From Peptococcaceae bacterium BRH_c4a (lineage in GTDB: Bacteria; Bacillota; Desulfotomaculia; Desulfotomaculales; Desulfocucumaceae): a stretch of 64,000 bases of DNA. A program made the translations under genes and the position numbers. The notes under the pieces are model-generated. The model was given only the letters and a program-made list of their open reading frames with translations. It was not told where the DNA came from and did no database searches. Positions 44,977-52,604 of this stretch are shown in pieces (position 1 is the first letter of the stretch; every line of letters begins with the position of its first letter). The stretch is from contig LADN01000043.1 of NCBI GenBank assembly GCA_000961585.1, positions 62,001-126,000 of the forward strand, given 5' to 3'.

Positions 44977-45651
44977 GTGTCAAATATAAACCTTTTAATT
45001 GTCGATGACCACCCCATGATCAGAGAGGGACTTGTGGCCATGCTTACCCAGTACCTTGATATAAACATCGTGGGAACCTGCTGCGACGGACAAAACGCCA
45101 TTGATACCGTTGCGCACTTAAACCCCAATGTGATATTAATGGACATTAAGATGGGAAAGGTAAACGGTTTTGAGGCCACCAGGGAAATCATGACCAATTT
45201 CCCCGGGATAAAGGTGATCATGCTGACCATCTATGAAGATTCCGAATCAATCAGGCTGGCGCTGCAGGCCGGGGCCTCGGGCTATATGCTGAAACAGGCC
45301 TCCAGGGAAAAGCTGGTGGAGGCTATAAGGCTGGTGCAAAAAGGTGAAATAGTCATTGATTCAACCCTCTTAAACCAGTTGGTTATCGACTATACACGCC
45401 TGTCCCAGGGAACCGCCCACAATTCCCATAACTCCAACGTAACGGACGAATGCAATGATTTAACCCCCCGGGAAAGCGAAGTGGCCAGATTCCTGGCCCA
45501 GGGTCTCACCAACAAAGAAATTTCGGTAAGGACACACCTTGCGGTGGACACGGTAAAAACCCACCTGCGCAGCATATATCGTAAAATGGGCGTAAAGAAC
45601 AGGTCCCATGCAATTACCAAAATTATGAGATTCAGAAATTTTAATCATTAG
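44977..45651 (+). CDS. NarL/FixJ-family response regulator
   Basis: 224 residues: receiver with Asp10, Asp11, phospho-acceptor Asp56 (ILMDIKMG) and Lys near VIMLTIYED; LuxR-type HTH at the C-terminus (LTPRESEVARFLAQG, NKEISVRTHLAVDTVKTH). GTG start follows AAGGAGG. Its partner is the kinase directly upstream. Its output does not use sigma-54, so it would act at ordinary promoters, perhaps that of the bam operon. Confidence 0.93.
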   Translation: MSNINLLIVDDHPMIREGLVAMLTQYLDINIVGTCCDGQNAIDTVAHLNPNVILMDIKMGKVNGFEATREIMTNFPGIKVIMLTIYEDSESIRLALQAGASGYMLKQASREKLVEAIRLVQKGEIVIDSTLLNQLVIDYTRLSQGTAHNSHNSNVTDECNDLTPRESEVARFLAQGLTNKEISVRTHLAVDTVKTHLRSIYRKMGVKNRSHAITKIMRFRNFNH

Positions 45652-45674
45652 GACAAGTTATCGTGGTGACAAAG

Positions 45675-45732
45675 TATTGGAGGCGGCATAAAATGTCGGG
45701 ATTTATTCCGACATTTTATGCCGCCTCCAATA
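45675..45732. terminator. Bidirectional terminator, 25-bp perfect stem
   Basis: 45675-45699 pairs perfectly with 45708-45732 around the eight-base loop GATTTATT. It lies between the convergent ends of the response regulator and bamF genes. The stem is unusually long and contains the GGAGGCGGCATAAAATGTCGG core. Confidence 0.8.
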
Positions 45733-45788
45733 TAGTCATCCCTTCCCTGGAAAGGCGTGTTCCCATTCCTGCGGCAAAAGGATTTTTC

Positions 45789-46625
45789 TTATTCTTCTTT
45801 ACTCTTTCTGACTATGGTTCTTTTTTCTTCAGGAATAGGAGGCGGAACAGGCTCGCCGGAAATCTTCTTCACCGAACCAAAGCGAGGGGGGCAAACTTCA
45901 AAGCAAGTTCCGCATTTTATGCATTTCTCCTGGTCAATTACATGGATCTGGTTCTTGCCGCCTATTATCGCCTCTACAGGGCATCTCTTAGAGCACGTCA
46001 TACAGGCCTGGCACTTATCCGGATCAATATAGTACGAGATTACTTCACGAAATAAACTGTCTATCTCATCACTGGTGAAAAGTTCGTTATACTCCTCAAT
46101 ATTATCAAGACGTGTCGCCAGCTTCTCCCTTTTCACCAACTTAATGTAGGGGACCAACTTTGTAACTTCTTCGAGTTTGGACTTTAATTCATTTTTGTCT
46201 ATTCCTTCGCCTTTGCCAAGAGGTCCTAGCTTCTTCACCTTGTTGCCAAATTCATTCATAACTTCGGCGAAACGGACTCCTTCACCGGCAGATAACCATT
46301 CAATCCTTAACCTTTCGGGGTTCACCCCTATGTGCTCCATTAATTTTTTACATAGAAGCACCATGTTTAATGCATGTTGATTTCCATCGGTAATATAATG
46401 GCATTCGTTAAGATGACAACCGCCGATAAACACTCCGTCATTTCCTTTTGAGAAAGCTCGGAGTACAAATGCCAAGTCTACTCTTCCAGTGCACATAACG
46501 CGGATAAGCTTTGCTTCAGTTGTATATTGTTGTCTGGAAACTCCAGCCAAGTCAGCAGCGCCGTATGCTCACCAATTACATACAAAGCCTAAGATCCTTG
46601 GTTTAAATTTAAGTTCTGTGCTCAT
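45789..46625 (-). CDS. bamF: Selenoprotein BamF: MvhD-like plus ferredoxin, in-frame UGA at codon 19
   Basis: The true start is ATG 46625, eight bases after GGAGGTGA. The frame reads MSTELKFKPRILGFVCNW, then TGA at 46571-46569, then AYGAADLAGVSRQQY. The family has CNWCSYAGADLAG here, so the UGA encodes selenocysteine (CNWU). A short stem CTGGA-GTT-TCCAG lies about 26 bases after the UGA and could serve as SECIS. 278 residues follow: MvhD-type domain, then a two-cluster ferredoxin (CQACMTCSKRCP, CIKCGTCFEVCPP). It transfers electrons within the class II benzoyl-CoA reductase complex. The tRNA-Sec at 3.9 kb supports decoding. Confidence 0.92.
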
Positions 46626-46673
46626 TTTTATCTCACCTCCTAAGTTAGTAATCCCGGCTTTGTTCATTTATTT

Positions 46674-46746
46674 GGGGACATTCATCCTGCAATTGGGGAC
46701 ATTCCTGTCTTAAGAGGATGACCCAGCCTTCAGCAGGTGTGTCCCC
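46674..46746 (+). repeat. Palindromic 52-bp element, copy 1, with a partial tandem copy
   Basis: Full element 46695-46746 (GGGGACATTCCTGTC ... CAGCAGGTGTGTCCCC); 46674-46694 is a second left end (GGGGACATTCATCCTGCAATT, cut short). It fills the bamE-bamF gap. Confidence 0.85.
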
Positions 46747-46751
46747 TTTCC

Positions 46752-49700
46752 TTAAACCGCCGCATCAATTTGGCTTAAGAGCTCTTGATCGGTATAGTGC
46801 TTCAGTGAAATAGCCCCTGTTGGACACTTTGCGTTACAGAGACCATCTCCTTTACAGAGAACAGGATTAATCCCGGCCTTTTTGCCTTGTCGTGTATCAT
46901 GAAACTCTATGGCGCCATACGTACAAGCTGAGATACATGCCCCACATGATATGCACTTACGCTCATTGACCTCGCAAACAGAGCCGGAGGCTACGACTGT
47001 CTCATGTGAGAGAAGAGTTAAGGCCCGGCCGGCAGCTCCATAAGCCTGGCTAATCGTTTCCGATATAAGCTTGGGATAGTGAGCTATCCCACACAGGTAA
47101 ACGCCATCCGCGCCAAAGTCAACAGGCCTTAATTTGACATGGGCCTCCTGGAAGAAACCATCCGGTCCGGTAGTCACCTTGAATAATCCGGCTATTTCCT
47201 TGCTTCCTGCAGAGGGAATAACGGCTGCAGCTAAAGCCAGTGAATCAGCATCTATAGCAAGCTTCTTACCTAAAATAGGATCGGTCACGGTAACCCTTAA
47301 GACACGCCGGCCACCCTCCTCAACAGCTTCCACCTGAGGTTTATCATGCGGCTCATAGCGGATGAACTTTACATCTTTACTTGCCGCTTCCCGGTAATAA
47401 TCCTCTTTAAACCCATACGTTCTTATATCCCTAAAGAGAATGTATATATCCATCCGGGGGTTTATCTCTTTTAGTTTCAAGGCGTTCTTTATAGACTCGC
47501 TGCAGCATATCCGGCTGCAGTAATTTCTGTCCTCCTGTCTGCAGCCTACGCATTGGATCATCACCAAACTCTCGGAGTTAATAAGCCTTTCTTCTCCTTT
47601 GGCGATTTGCTCCTCCAACTCAAGGTGGGTCATTACCCTATCATCTTCGCCATAAAGGTATTCGGTGGGTTTATATACTTCAGCACCTATAGCGATGACG
47701 GCGGCTCCATGTTTTATCTCCGTGATCATTCCTTCAGACTTCACCTTGGTTGCGAAATTCCCCACATAACCGGTAGCCTCCGTGATGGCAGCAGCAGTAT
47801 ATACATGTATTAAGGGGTTCTGATAAATCTTGCGTACAATGTCACCTAAATATGCTTGAACATCCAGCCCTTCCAGGGTGTAATGGATTCTTCGCGCTAT
47901 TCCCCCCAGGTCTGTATCCTTTTCCACCAGGTGAACCTCATGTCCCTGGTTGGCTATGGAGAGAGCACTGGTCATGCCGGCCAGGCCTCCTCCGACCACT
48001 AACGCCGTCTTGTTGACGGGCAGATCAAATTCCTGCAAGGGCTCCAAATGAAGAGCTCGGGCTACCGACATCCTGACTATATCCTTTGCCTTCCTGGTGG
48101 CGTCTTCCTTTTCTTTAGAGTGTACCCAGGAGCAATGTTCTCTAATATTAGCCATGTCGTAGAAATATTGATTAATTCCCCCTTCCCGAAGCGTGTCCCG
48201 GAATAACGGCTCATGCGTCCTGGGGGTACAGGCGGCGACAACTACTCGATTGACGTTTTTTTCCCGAATAGTGTCCGATATTTTCTGGGCAGCATCGGTA
48301 GAACATATAAAGAGGCTTTCTTCAGCGTGAACAACATTGGGTAAGGTCAAGGCATATTCAACTGTGGAAGGCACATTTACCACTCTTCCGATATTAGCTC
48401 CGCAATGACACACATAGACAGCCACCCTGGGCTCCTCTTCCGAGGTATCCCTTTCCGGCGGATATATCCTTTCTTTGGCCAGGTTCCCTCGCCGGTAGGC
48501 AAGGAGTTGACCGCATTGGGAACCAGCCCCGCTGGCGGTCACAACCGACTCAGGGATATCTACAGGACCCTGGAAAGCTCCGCTTACAAAAATTCCCGGG
48601 CGAGAGGTCTCCATAGGATTGACAGGATTGGTTTTGCAGAATCCGTGAGAATTGAGCTCGATGCCGAACTTATCTGCCAGGCTCTTCACCTCAGCAGGAG
48701 GGTTCAATCCAACGGATAATACCACCATGTCGAATTCTTCTTCCTTTACCCCATCCTCGGGAGTAGAATATCTTATCGTTACATTCTTGCTTTCCGGGAT
48801 CTCTCTTCCTATTGATGTGTAGCTTCTTATAAATCGAATCCCGGGAAGTTTCTCTGTTCTTTGGTAGAATCGCTCGAAATCCTTGCCATAGGAACGAATA
48901 TCGTTATGGAATATGGTACACTGGGCCTCGGCGTCATGGTCTTTTGTCAAAATCACCTGTTTCTGGGTATACGTGCAGCATACGGCTGAACAATAGCTGT
49001 TGCCGCCCGGGATAACCTGTCTGGAACCGACGCAGTGAATCCAGGCTATTTTATGTGGATGCTTCTTGTCGGAAGTGCGCAGTATCTCACCTTCGTATGG
49101 CCCGGTGGCACATAATAGCCGTTCATAGTCAAGACTGGTTACCACGTTCTCAAACTTTCCGTAGCCATAGTCGCCCCTCAACTTAGGATCAAATGGCCCA
49201 AAGCCCGGGGACAGAACTATCGCCCCTACTTTTACTTCTACCTTCTCCGCCGTTTGATTAAAATCTATGGCGTCAGCCTTACAGACTCCCTGGCAAATAG
49301 TACATTTCTTTTCTTTAAGGTAAAGGCAGCTTTCATCTATATAAGTGACAAGGGGAATTGCTTGAGAAAAATATATATGGATGGCTTTATTCTTCGATAT
49401 CTCTTGATTAAATTGATCGGGGTACTTGACCGGGCAGTATTCTACACAGACAGTACAACCCGTGCATTTGCTCTCTATAACATATCTGGGCTTTTTAATC
49501 AGGGTTACCTTGAAGTCTCCCGCTTCCCCTTCCACACTGGCAACTTCAGTATAGGTCATGATCTCTATATTGGGATGCCTGTTACATTCAACAAACTTGG
49601 GAGATTCAATGCACATGGAGCAGTCATTAGTGGGAAAGGTCTTGTCAAGCTGGGACATGTGGCCGCCAATGGTCGGTGCTTTGTCAACCAGGTAAACTTT

Positions 49701-49835
49701 AAAACCTGCAGTGGCAAGATCAAGAGCGGCTTGAATACCGCTGATCCCTCCGCCGACAACCATAACATCTCCAAAATTACCGCCTGCAAGACTTTTAACC
49801 ATCTGTCCTTCAATTCTTTCCAGTTTTTTTTCCAT
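46752..49835 (-). CDS. bamE: BamE: HdrA-like double flavin/Fe-S electron-bifurcation subunit
   Basis: 1027 residues: two HdrA-like halves. FAD motifs are VVGGGISG (about 26-33) and VVGGGLAG (about 608-616). Between them CTGCTVCVEYCP and CTICQGVCKADAI, and the HdrA cluster DCSMCIESPKFVE near 70; the C-terminus adds two ferredoxin sites (CISCGACISACTYGAIEF and CKGDGLCNAKCPTG). It would split electrons between a donor, BamF/D and the reductase. A fused double HdrA is the form found in bam clusters and in some sulfate reducers. No selenocysteine position is apparent. Confidence 0.9.
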   Translation of the reverse strand: MEKKLERIEGQMVKSLAGGNFGDVMVVGGGISGIQAALDLATAGFKVYLVDKAPTIGGHMSQLDKTFPTNDCSMCIESPKFVECNRHPNIEIMTYTEVASVEGEAGDFKVTLIKKPRYVIESKCTGCTVCVEYCPVKYPDQFNQEISKNKAIHIYFSQAIPLVTYIDESCLYLKEKKCTICQGVCKADAIDFNQTAEKVEVKVGAIVLSPGFGPFDPKLRGDYGYGKFENVVTSLDYERLLCATGPYEGEILRTSDKKHPHKIAWIHCVGSRQVIPGGNSYCSAVCCTYTQKQVILTKDHDAEAQCTIFHNDIRSYGKDFERFYQRTEKLPGIRFIRSYTSIGREIPESKNVTIRYSTPEDGVKEEEFDMVVLSVGLNPPAEVKSLADKFGIELNSHGFCKTNPVNPMETSRPGIFVSGAFQGPVDIPESVVTASGAGSQCGQLLAYRRGNLAKERIYPPERDTSEEEPRVAVYVCHCGANIGRVVNVPSTVEYALTLPNVVHAEESLFICSTDAAQKISDTIREKNVNRVVVAACTPRTHEPLFRDTLREGGINQYFYDMANIREHCSWVHSKEKEDATRKAKDIVRMSVARALHLEPLQEFDLPVNKTALVVGGGLAGMTSALSIANQGHEVHLVEKDTDLGGIARRIHYTLEGLDVQAYLGDIVRKIYQNPLIHVYTAAAITEATGYVGNFATKVKSEGMITEIKHGAAVIAIGAEVYKPTEYLYGEDDRVMTHLELEEQIAKGEERLINSESLVMIQCVGCRQEDRNYCSRICCSESIKNALKLKEINPRMDIYILFRDIRTYGFKEDYYREAASKDVKFIRYEPHDKPQVEAVEEGGRRVLRVTVTDPILGKKLAIDADSLALAAAVIPSAGSKEIAGLFKVTTGPDGFFQEAHVKLRPVDFGADGVYLCGIAHYPKLISETISQAYGAAGRALTLLSHETVVASGSVCEVNERKCISCGACISACTYGAIEFHDTRQGKKAGINPVLCKGDGLCNAKCPTGAISLKHYTDQELLSQIDAAV

Positions 49836-49868
49836 TTCTCTCCGCCCTTATCAGTAATTGGGTTTTAT

Positions 49869-49919
49869 GGGGACATTCCTCCAACCTCAAAGACAGACTC
49901 CAAATAGAGGTGTGTCCCC
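49869..49919 (+). repeat. Palindromic element, copy 2 (51 bp, diverged centre)
   Basis: GGGGACATTCCT at 49869 and AGGTGTGTCCCC ending 49919; interior unlike the other copies. It occupies the fdhD-bamE gap and ends five bases before the fdhD stop. Confidence 0.8.
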
Positions 49920-49923
49920 TTTC

Positions 49924-50715
49924 CTATTTACAGCCAAGTCGCTCCGGGTGGGAATACGCCAGCAGCCGGCCTCCGCGCACTTGGCCAACCAGGGCAATGC
50001 CCAGATCGCAAGCAAGCGAAACAGCGCTCCCTGTGGGCGAGTGCCGCGAAACAACAACAGGGGCCTGCATTTTTGCCGCTTTGAGCAACATCTCCGACGA
50101 AATGCGACCGGTGGTCAGCAGCAGCCGATCTCTGGTTGACAGTCCCCTCTCCAGACATTCGCCCTGGATCTTGTCCAAGGTGTTATGTCGTCCGATATCC
50201 TCAGCCATTACCAGCAGGTCTCCGGTATCGGACAGAGCTGAAGTGTGCACGCCGCCACTAATCCGATACAGTTCCATCTGCTCTTGAAGTTTTTTCATCA
50301 GTGACAGCACTTCCGCTGGTGCAATAACAAGACCAGAATCAACCTTCTGTCCCTGAGTTTTGAAAGCTGCGCCGCCACCGCACCCAGAGGTGATTCTCCG
50401 CTTAGTTGGCAATTTATACTCGGAGTTTTTGAGCCTCACATCGACCAGCGATTCGTCCTCACACATCCGCATCATCACCACGTCGCCGATATCTGAGATG
50501 ATTCCCTCTGCATACAGGAATCCGAGCACAAGGCAATTCAGCTTGGTTGGAGTGCACAGGATGGTGACCAGTTCCTGGCCATTTACATAAAGTACGAGCT
50601 CCATCTCACTAGGCGTATGAACTGAGGTCCTGACCCATCCCTGGTCCGAAAAGCGATGACAGACTATGTCCGCTGTTACACCTTTCATATCCGATACGCC
50701 AATCGCTCTTTGCAT
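49924..50715 (-). CDS. fdhD: FdhD-type sulfurtransferase for Mo/W cofactor
   Basis: 263 residues from ATG 50715 (MQRAIGVSDMKGV; AAGGAG six bases upstream). FdhD features: LNCLVLGFLYAEGII, SGCGGGAAF (the active loop, with one Cys where many FdhDs have CxxC), ISGGVHTSAL, AEDIGRHNTLDKI and LLTTGRISSEML. FdhD transfers sulfur from IscS-type desulfurase to bis-pterin Mo/W formate dehydrogenases. It sits inside the bam operon between bamD and bamE with 52-bp palindromes on both sides. It could serve a formate dehydrogenase elsewhere or the tungsten site of BamB; the latter is speculation. Confidence 0.9.
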   Translation of the reverse strand: MQRAIGVSDMKGVTADIVCHRFSDQGWVRTSVHTPSEMELVLYVNGQELVTILCTPTKLNCLVLGFLYAEGIISDIGDVVMMRMCEDESLVDVRLKNSEYKLPTKRRITSGCGGGAAFKTQGQKVDSGLVIAPAEVLSLMKKLQEQMELYRISGGVHTSALSDTGDLLVMAEDIGRHNTLDKIQGECLERGLSTRDRLLLTTGRISSEMLLKAAKMQAPVVVSRHSPTGSAVSLACDLGIALVGQVRGGRLLAYSHPERLGCK

Positions 50716-50744
50716 GTTTAGCTCCTTCGTCTCTACTATGGTAT

Positions 50745-50796
50745 GGGGACACACCTGCTAAAGGCTTAGTCATCCTCTTAAGACAGGAATGTCCCC
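50745..50796 (-). repeat. Palindromic 52-bp element, copy 3, inverted
   Basis: Reverse complement of copy 1 with only three differences in the centre (GGGGACACACCTGCT at 50745; AATGTCCCC ends 50796). It lies between bamD and fdhD, opposite in orientation to the others. Confidence 0.85.
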
Positions 50797-50802
50797 GTTC
50801 CT

Positions 50803-51954
50803 CTAAATAACTTCCTGGATAATCTCCGTGAGGTCTTTAACCTGTATGACGTCATCATAATTCAGAACTACCCTGCTATCCTCAAAATTGGTGATGCAAT
50901 AGGGGCAGGAAGTGACCAGCACCTCAGCCCCAACCCCGATAGCTTGTTCTAATCTGAGGTTGGAGAATCTTTCAGACTTTGGAGTTTCCATCCAAATCCT
51001 GCCTCCTCCCATTCCGCAACAGAGACTATCTTCCCGCACCTCAGCCATCTCAATCAGTTCCAAACCAGGTACCTTCTTTAAGGCCTCCCGGGGTTCGTCG
51101 TATATGCCATTATGACGGCCCAGATAGCATGGGTCATGATACGCAACTTTCTTCCCATACTCCTTGGTGAGCTTAAGTCGCCCTTCATTAATAAGCTCAA
51201 ATAAATATTGTGAGATATGAACCACCTCAAAGTTCACCATGAATTCAGGATACTCGTTTTTGAAGGTATGGTAGCAATGAGGGGATGAAACAAGTATTTT
51301 CTTTACCCCGTTTTCGATAAAAGTTTTGATGTTTTCCCTGGCTAAGCGTTTGAATAATGCCTCGTTGCCTGTCTTGCGGATACTTTCCCCGCAGCAATTC
51401 TCCTTGGGGCCCAGTATCCCGAAATCTACCCCTGCCTTATTGAGGATATTGGCTGTGGCAGCAGCTACCTTCTTTAATCTTGGGTCATAGCTTAAGTAGC
51501 AGCCGGGGAAATATAAAACTTCCATCCCTTCAGAGAATGTTTTTACAGACAGACCCTTTGCCCAATCCGCTCTCTTTGTCCGTTCTTCACCGAAGGGGTT
51601 GCCATCTCCGGCAAGGCCTGCGCTTGCGGCGCGGACAGGCTTGACAGCGGCGGGAAAAACTTCATATCCCGTGGCCATCCTGCGCAGAGCTATCATGTTT
51701 TCTATCTGCTTTACGTCCCTGGGGCATTTCTGAGGGCACTTTCCGCAGGTAGTACAACGCCAGATCTCTTCGTTTTCTATCTCAGTCAAACCGAATGCAG
51801 CCTCTCGGATCAGCTTGCGCATACTGAAGGTTCTAACTCTATTCCAGGGACAAACAGTATCGCATTTTCCGCATTGATAGCAGAACTTGACGGCATCTCC
51901 GCCACTCTCTTTTATTTCATCTATTACCTCTTTGAAGGGGGCTACAGTCTCCAC
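50803..51954 (-). CDS. bamD: BamD: HdrD-like Fe-S protein with two CCG domains
   Basis: About 383 residues. Two ferredoxin-type clusters near the N-terminus (CYQCGKCDTVCPW, CTTCGKCPQKCPRD), then two cysteine-rich CCG domains (YFPGCYLSYDPR ... ENCCGES; YHDPCYLGRHN ... SLCCGMGGG ... SCPYC), which in HdrD/HdrB hold non-cubane 4Fe-4S clusters. It is the electron-transfer subunit linking BamE to the BamBC unit. GTG 51954 or TTG 51963 may start it; the shorter form fits family length better. Confidence 0.88.
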   Translation of the reverse strand: METVAPFKEVIDEIKESGGDAVKFCYQCGKCDTVCPWNRVRTFSMRKLIREAAFGLTEIENEEIWRCTTCGKCPQKCPRDVKQIENMIALRRMATGYEVFPAAVKPVRAASAGLAGDGNPFGEERTKRADWAKGLSVKTFSEGMEVLYFPGCYLSYDPRLKKVAAATANILNKAGVDFGILGPKENCCGESIRKTGNEALFKRLARENIKTFIENGVKKILVSSPHCYHTFKNEYPEFMVNFEVVHISQYLFELINEGRLKLTKEYGKKVAYHDPCYLGRHNGIYDEPREALKKVPGLELIEMAEVREDSLCCGMGGGRIWMETPKSERFSNLRLEQAIGVGAEVLVTSCPYCITNFEDSRVVLNYDDVIQVKDLTEIIQEVI

Positions 51955-51985
51955 GATTCTCAATCCCCTCCTTTCACATTTAGTT

Positions 51986-52037
51986 GGGGACATTCCTGTC
52001 CACAAAGGAATACCTAAGCTTCAGCAGGTGTGTCCCC
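51986..52037 (+). repeat. Palindromic 52-bp element, copy 4
   Basis: GGGGACATTCCTGTC at 51986 and CAGCAGGTGTGTCCCC ending 52037. It ends one base before the bamC stop codon and fills the bamC-bamD gap. Interior differs from copies 1 and 3 at several positions. Confidence 0.85.
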
Positions 52038-52038
52038 T

Positions 52039-52581
52039 TTACTTGTTCGACATTCGGGCAACGGTGTCCACTATCTTCTGTAAACCATATTTGCCTACCA
52101 ATGATTCCAATCCTATCTCCATCTGGCCCAACTTCACTTCTTCTTCGACTTCCTCTTCCTTTTCTTCGTAAGTAAGGGCGTCAACCCGGCATACCTGAAC
52201 ACACAAGGGCTCTTTCTGCGGCGGATCGTCTTCGCACATATCGCATTTTAGAGGGAGACCGGAATCTGGTTCTTTAAATAAATCCCTGGCCGGGCAGACA
52301 CTGCCGCAAAAGCTGCACTCGCTGTATTCCTTTTCGTTAATCGTATAAACGTGTCTGCCATCACATTCGGCTTTAGTATAATCAGCGGCGCGTATCGGAA
52401 CATACTCATCATTCAGCAGATCTATAACCATCCGAATCCGAGACCTGGCCGGATTAACGCTGCTATATTTCGGATTAGCGTGAAATGCGGAGCAGGCTAT
52501 CTCACATGCGCGGCAACCAATGCATTTATCAAGATTAACTTTTATTGTTTTAATTTTTTTCTTTTCTAACGCACCCTTCAC
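52039..52581 (-). CDS. bamC: BamC: ferredoxin-like Fe-S subunit of class II benzoyl-CoA reductase
   Basis: About 180 residues. Three or four 4Fe-4S sites: CIGCRACEIACSAFH, CSFCGSVCPARD, CDMCEDDPPQKEPLCVQVC. An acidic C-terminal tail (EEKEEEVEEEVKLG) is visible. GTG 52581 is used because AAGGGGG lies eight bases upstream. It pairs with the tungsten subunit BamB, whose gene is 23 bases upstream in the transcript, and carries electrons to it. Confidence 0.92.
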   Translation of the reverse strand: MKGALEKKKIKTIKVNLDKCIGCRACEIACSAFHANPKYSSVNPARSRIRMVIDLLNDEYVPIRAADYTKAECDGRHVYTINEKEYSECSFCGSVCPARDLFKEPDSGLPLKCDMCEDDPPQKEPLCVQVCRVDALTYEEKEEEVEEEVKLGQMEIGLESLVGKYGLQKIVDTVARMSNK

Positions 52582-52604
52582 GATCAGCACCCCCTTGACT
52601 TTAG

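Noticed and set aside
45789-46550. A shorter bamF starting at 46550 after the UGA
   Set aside because: It lacks an RBS and loses the conserved N-terminal CNW segment, which is found intact upstream in the same frame.
46752-49835. Methanogen-type heterodisulfide reductase subunit A
   Set aside because: No HdrB/HdrC pair is nearby; the double HdrA fusion with BamB, C, D and F neighbours fits BamE.
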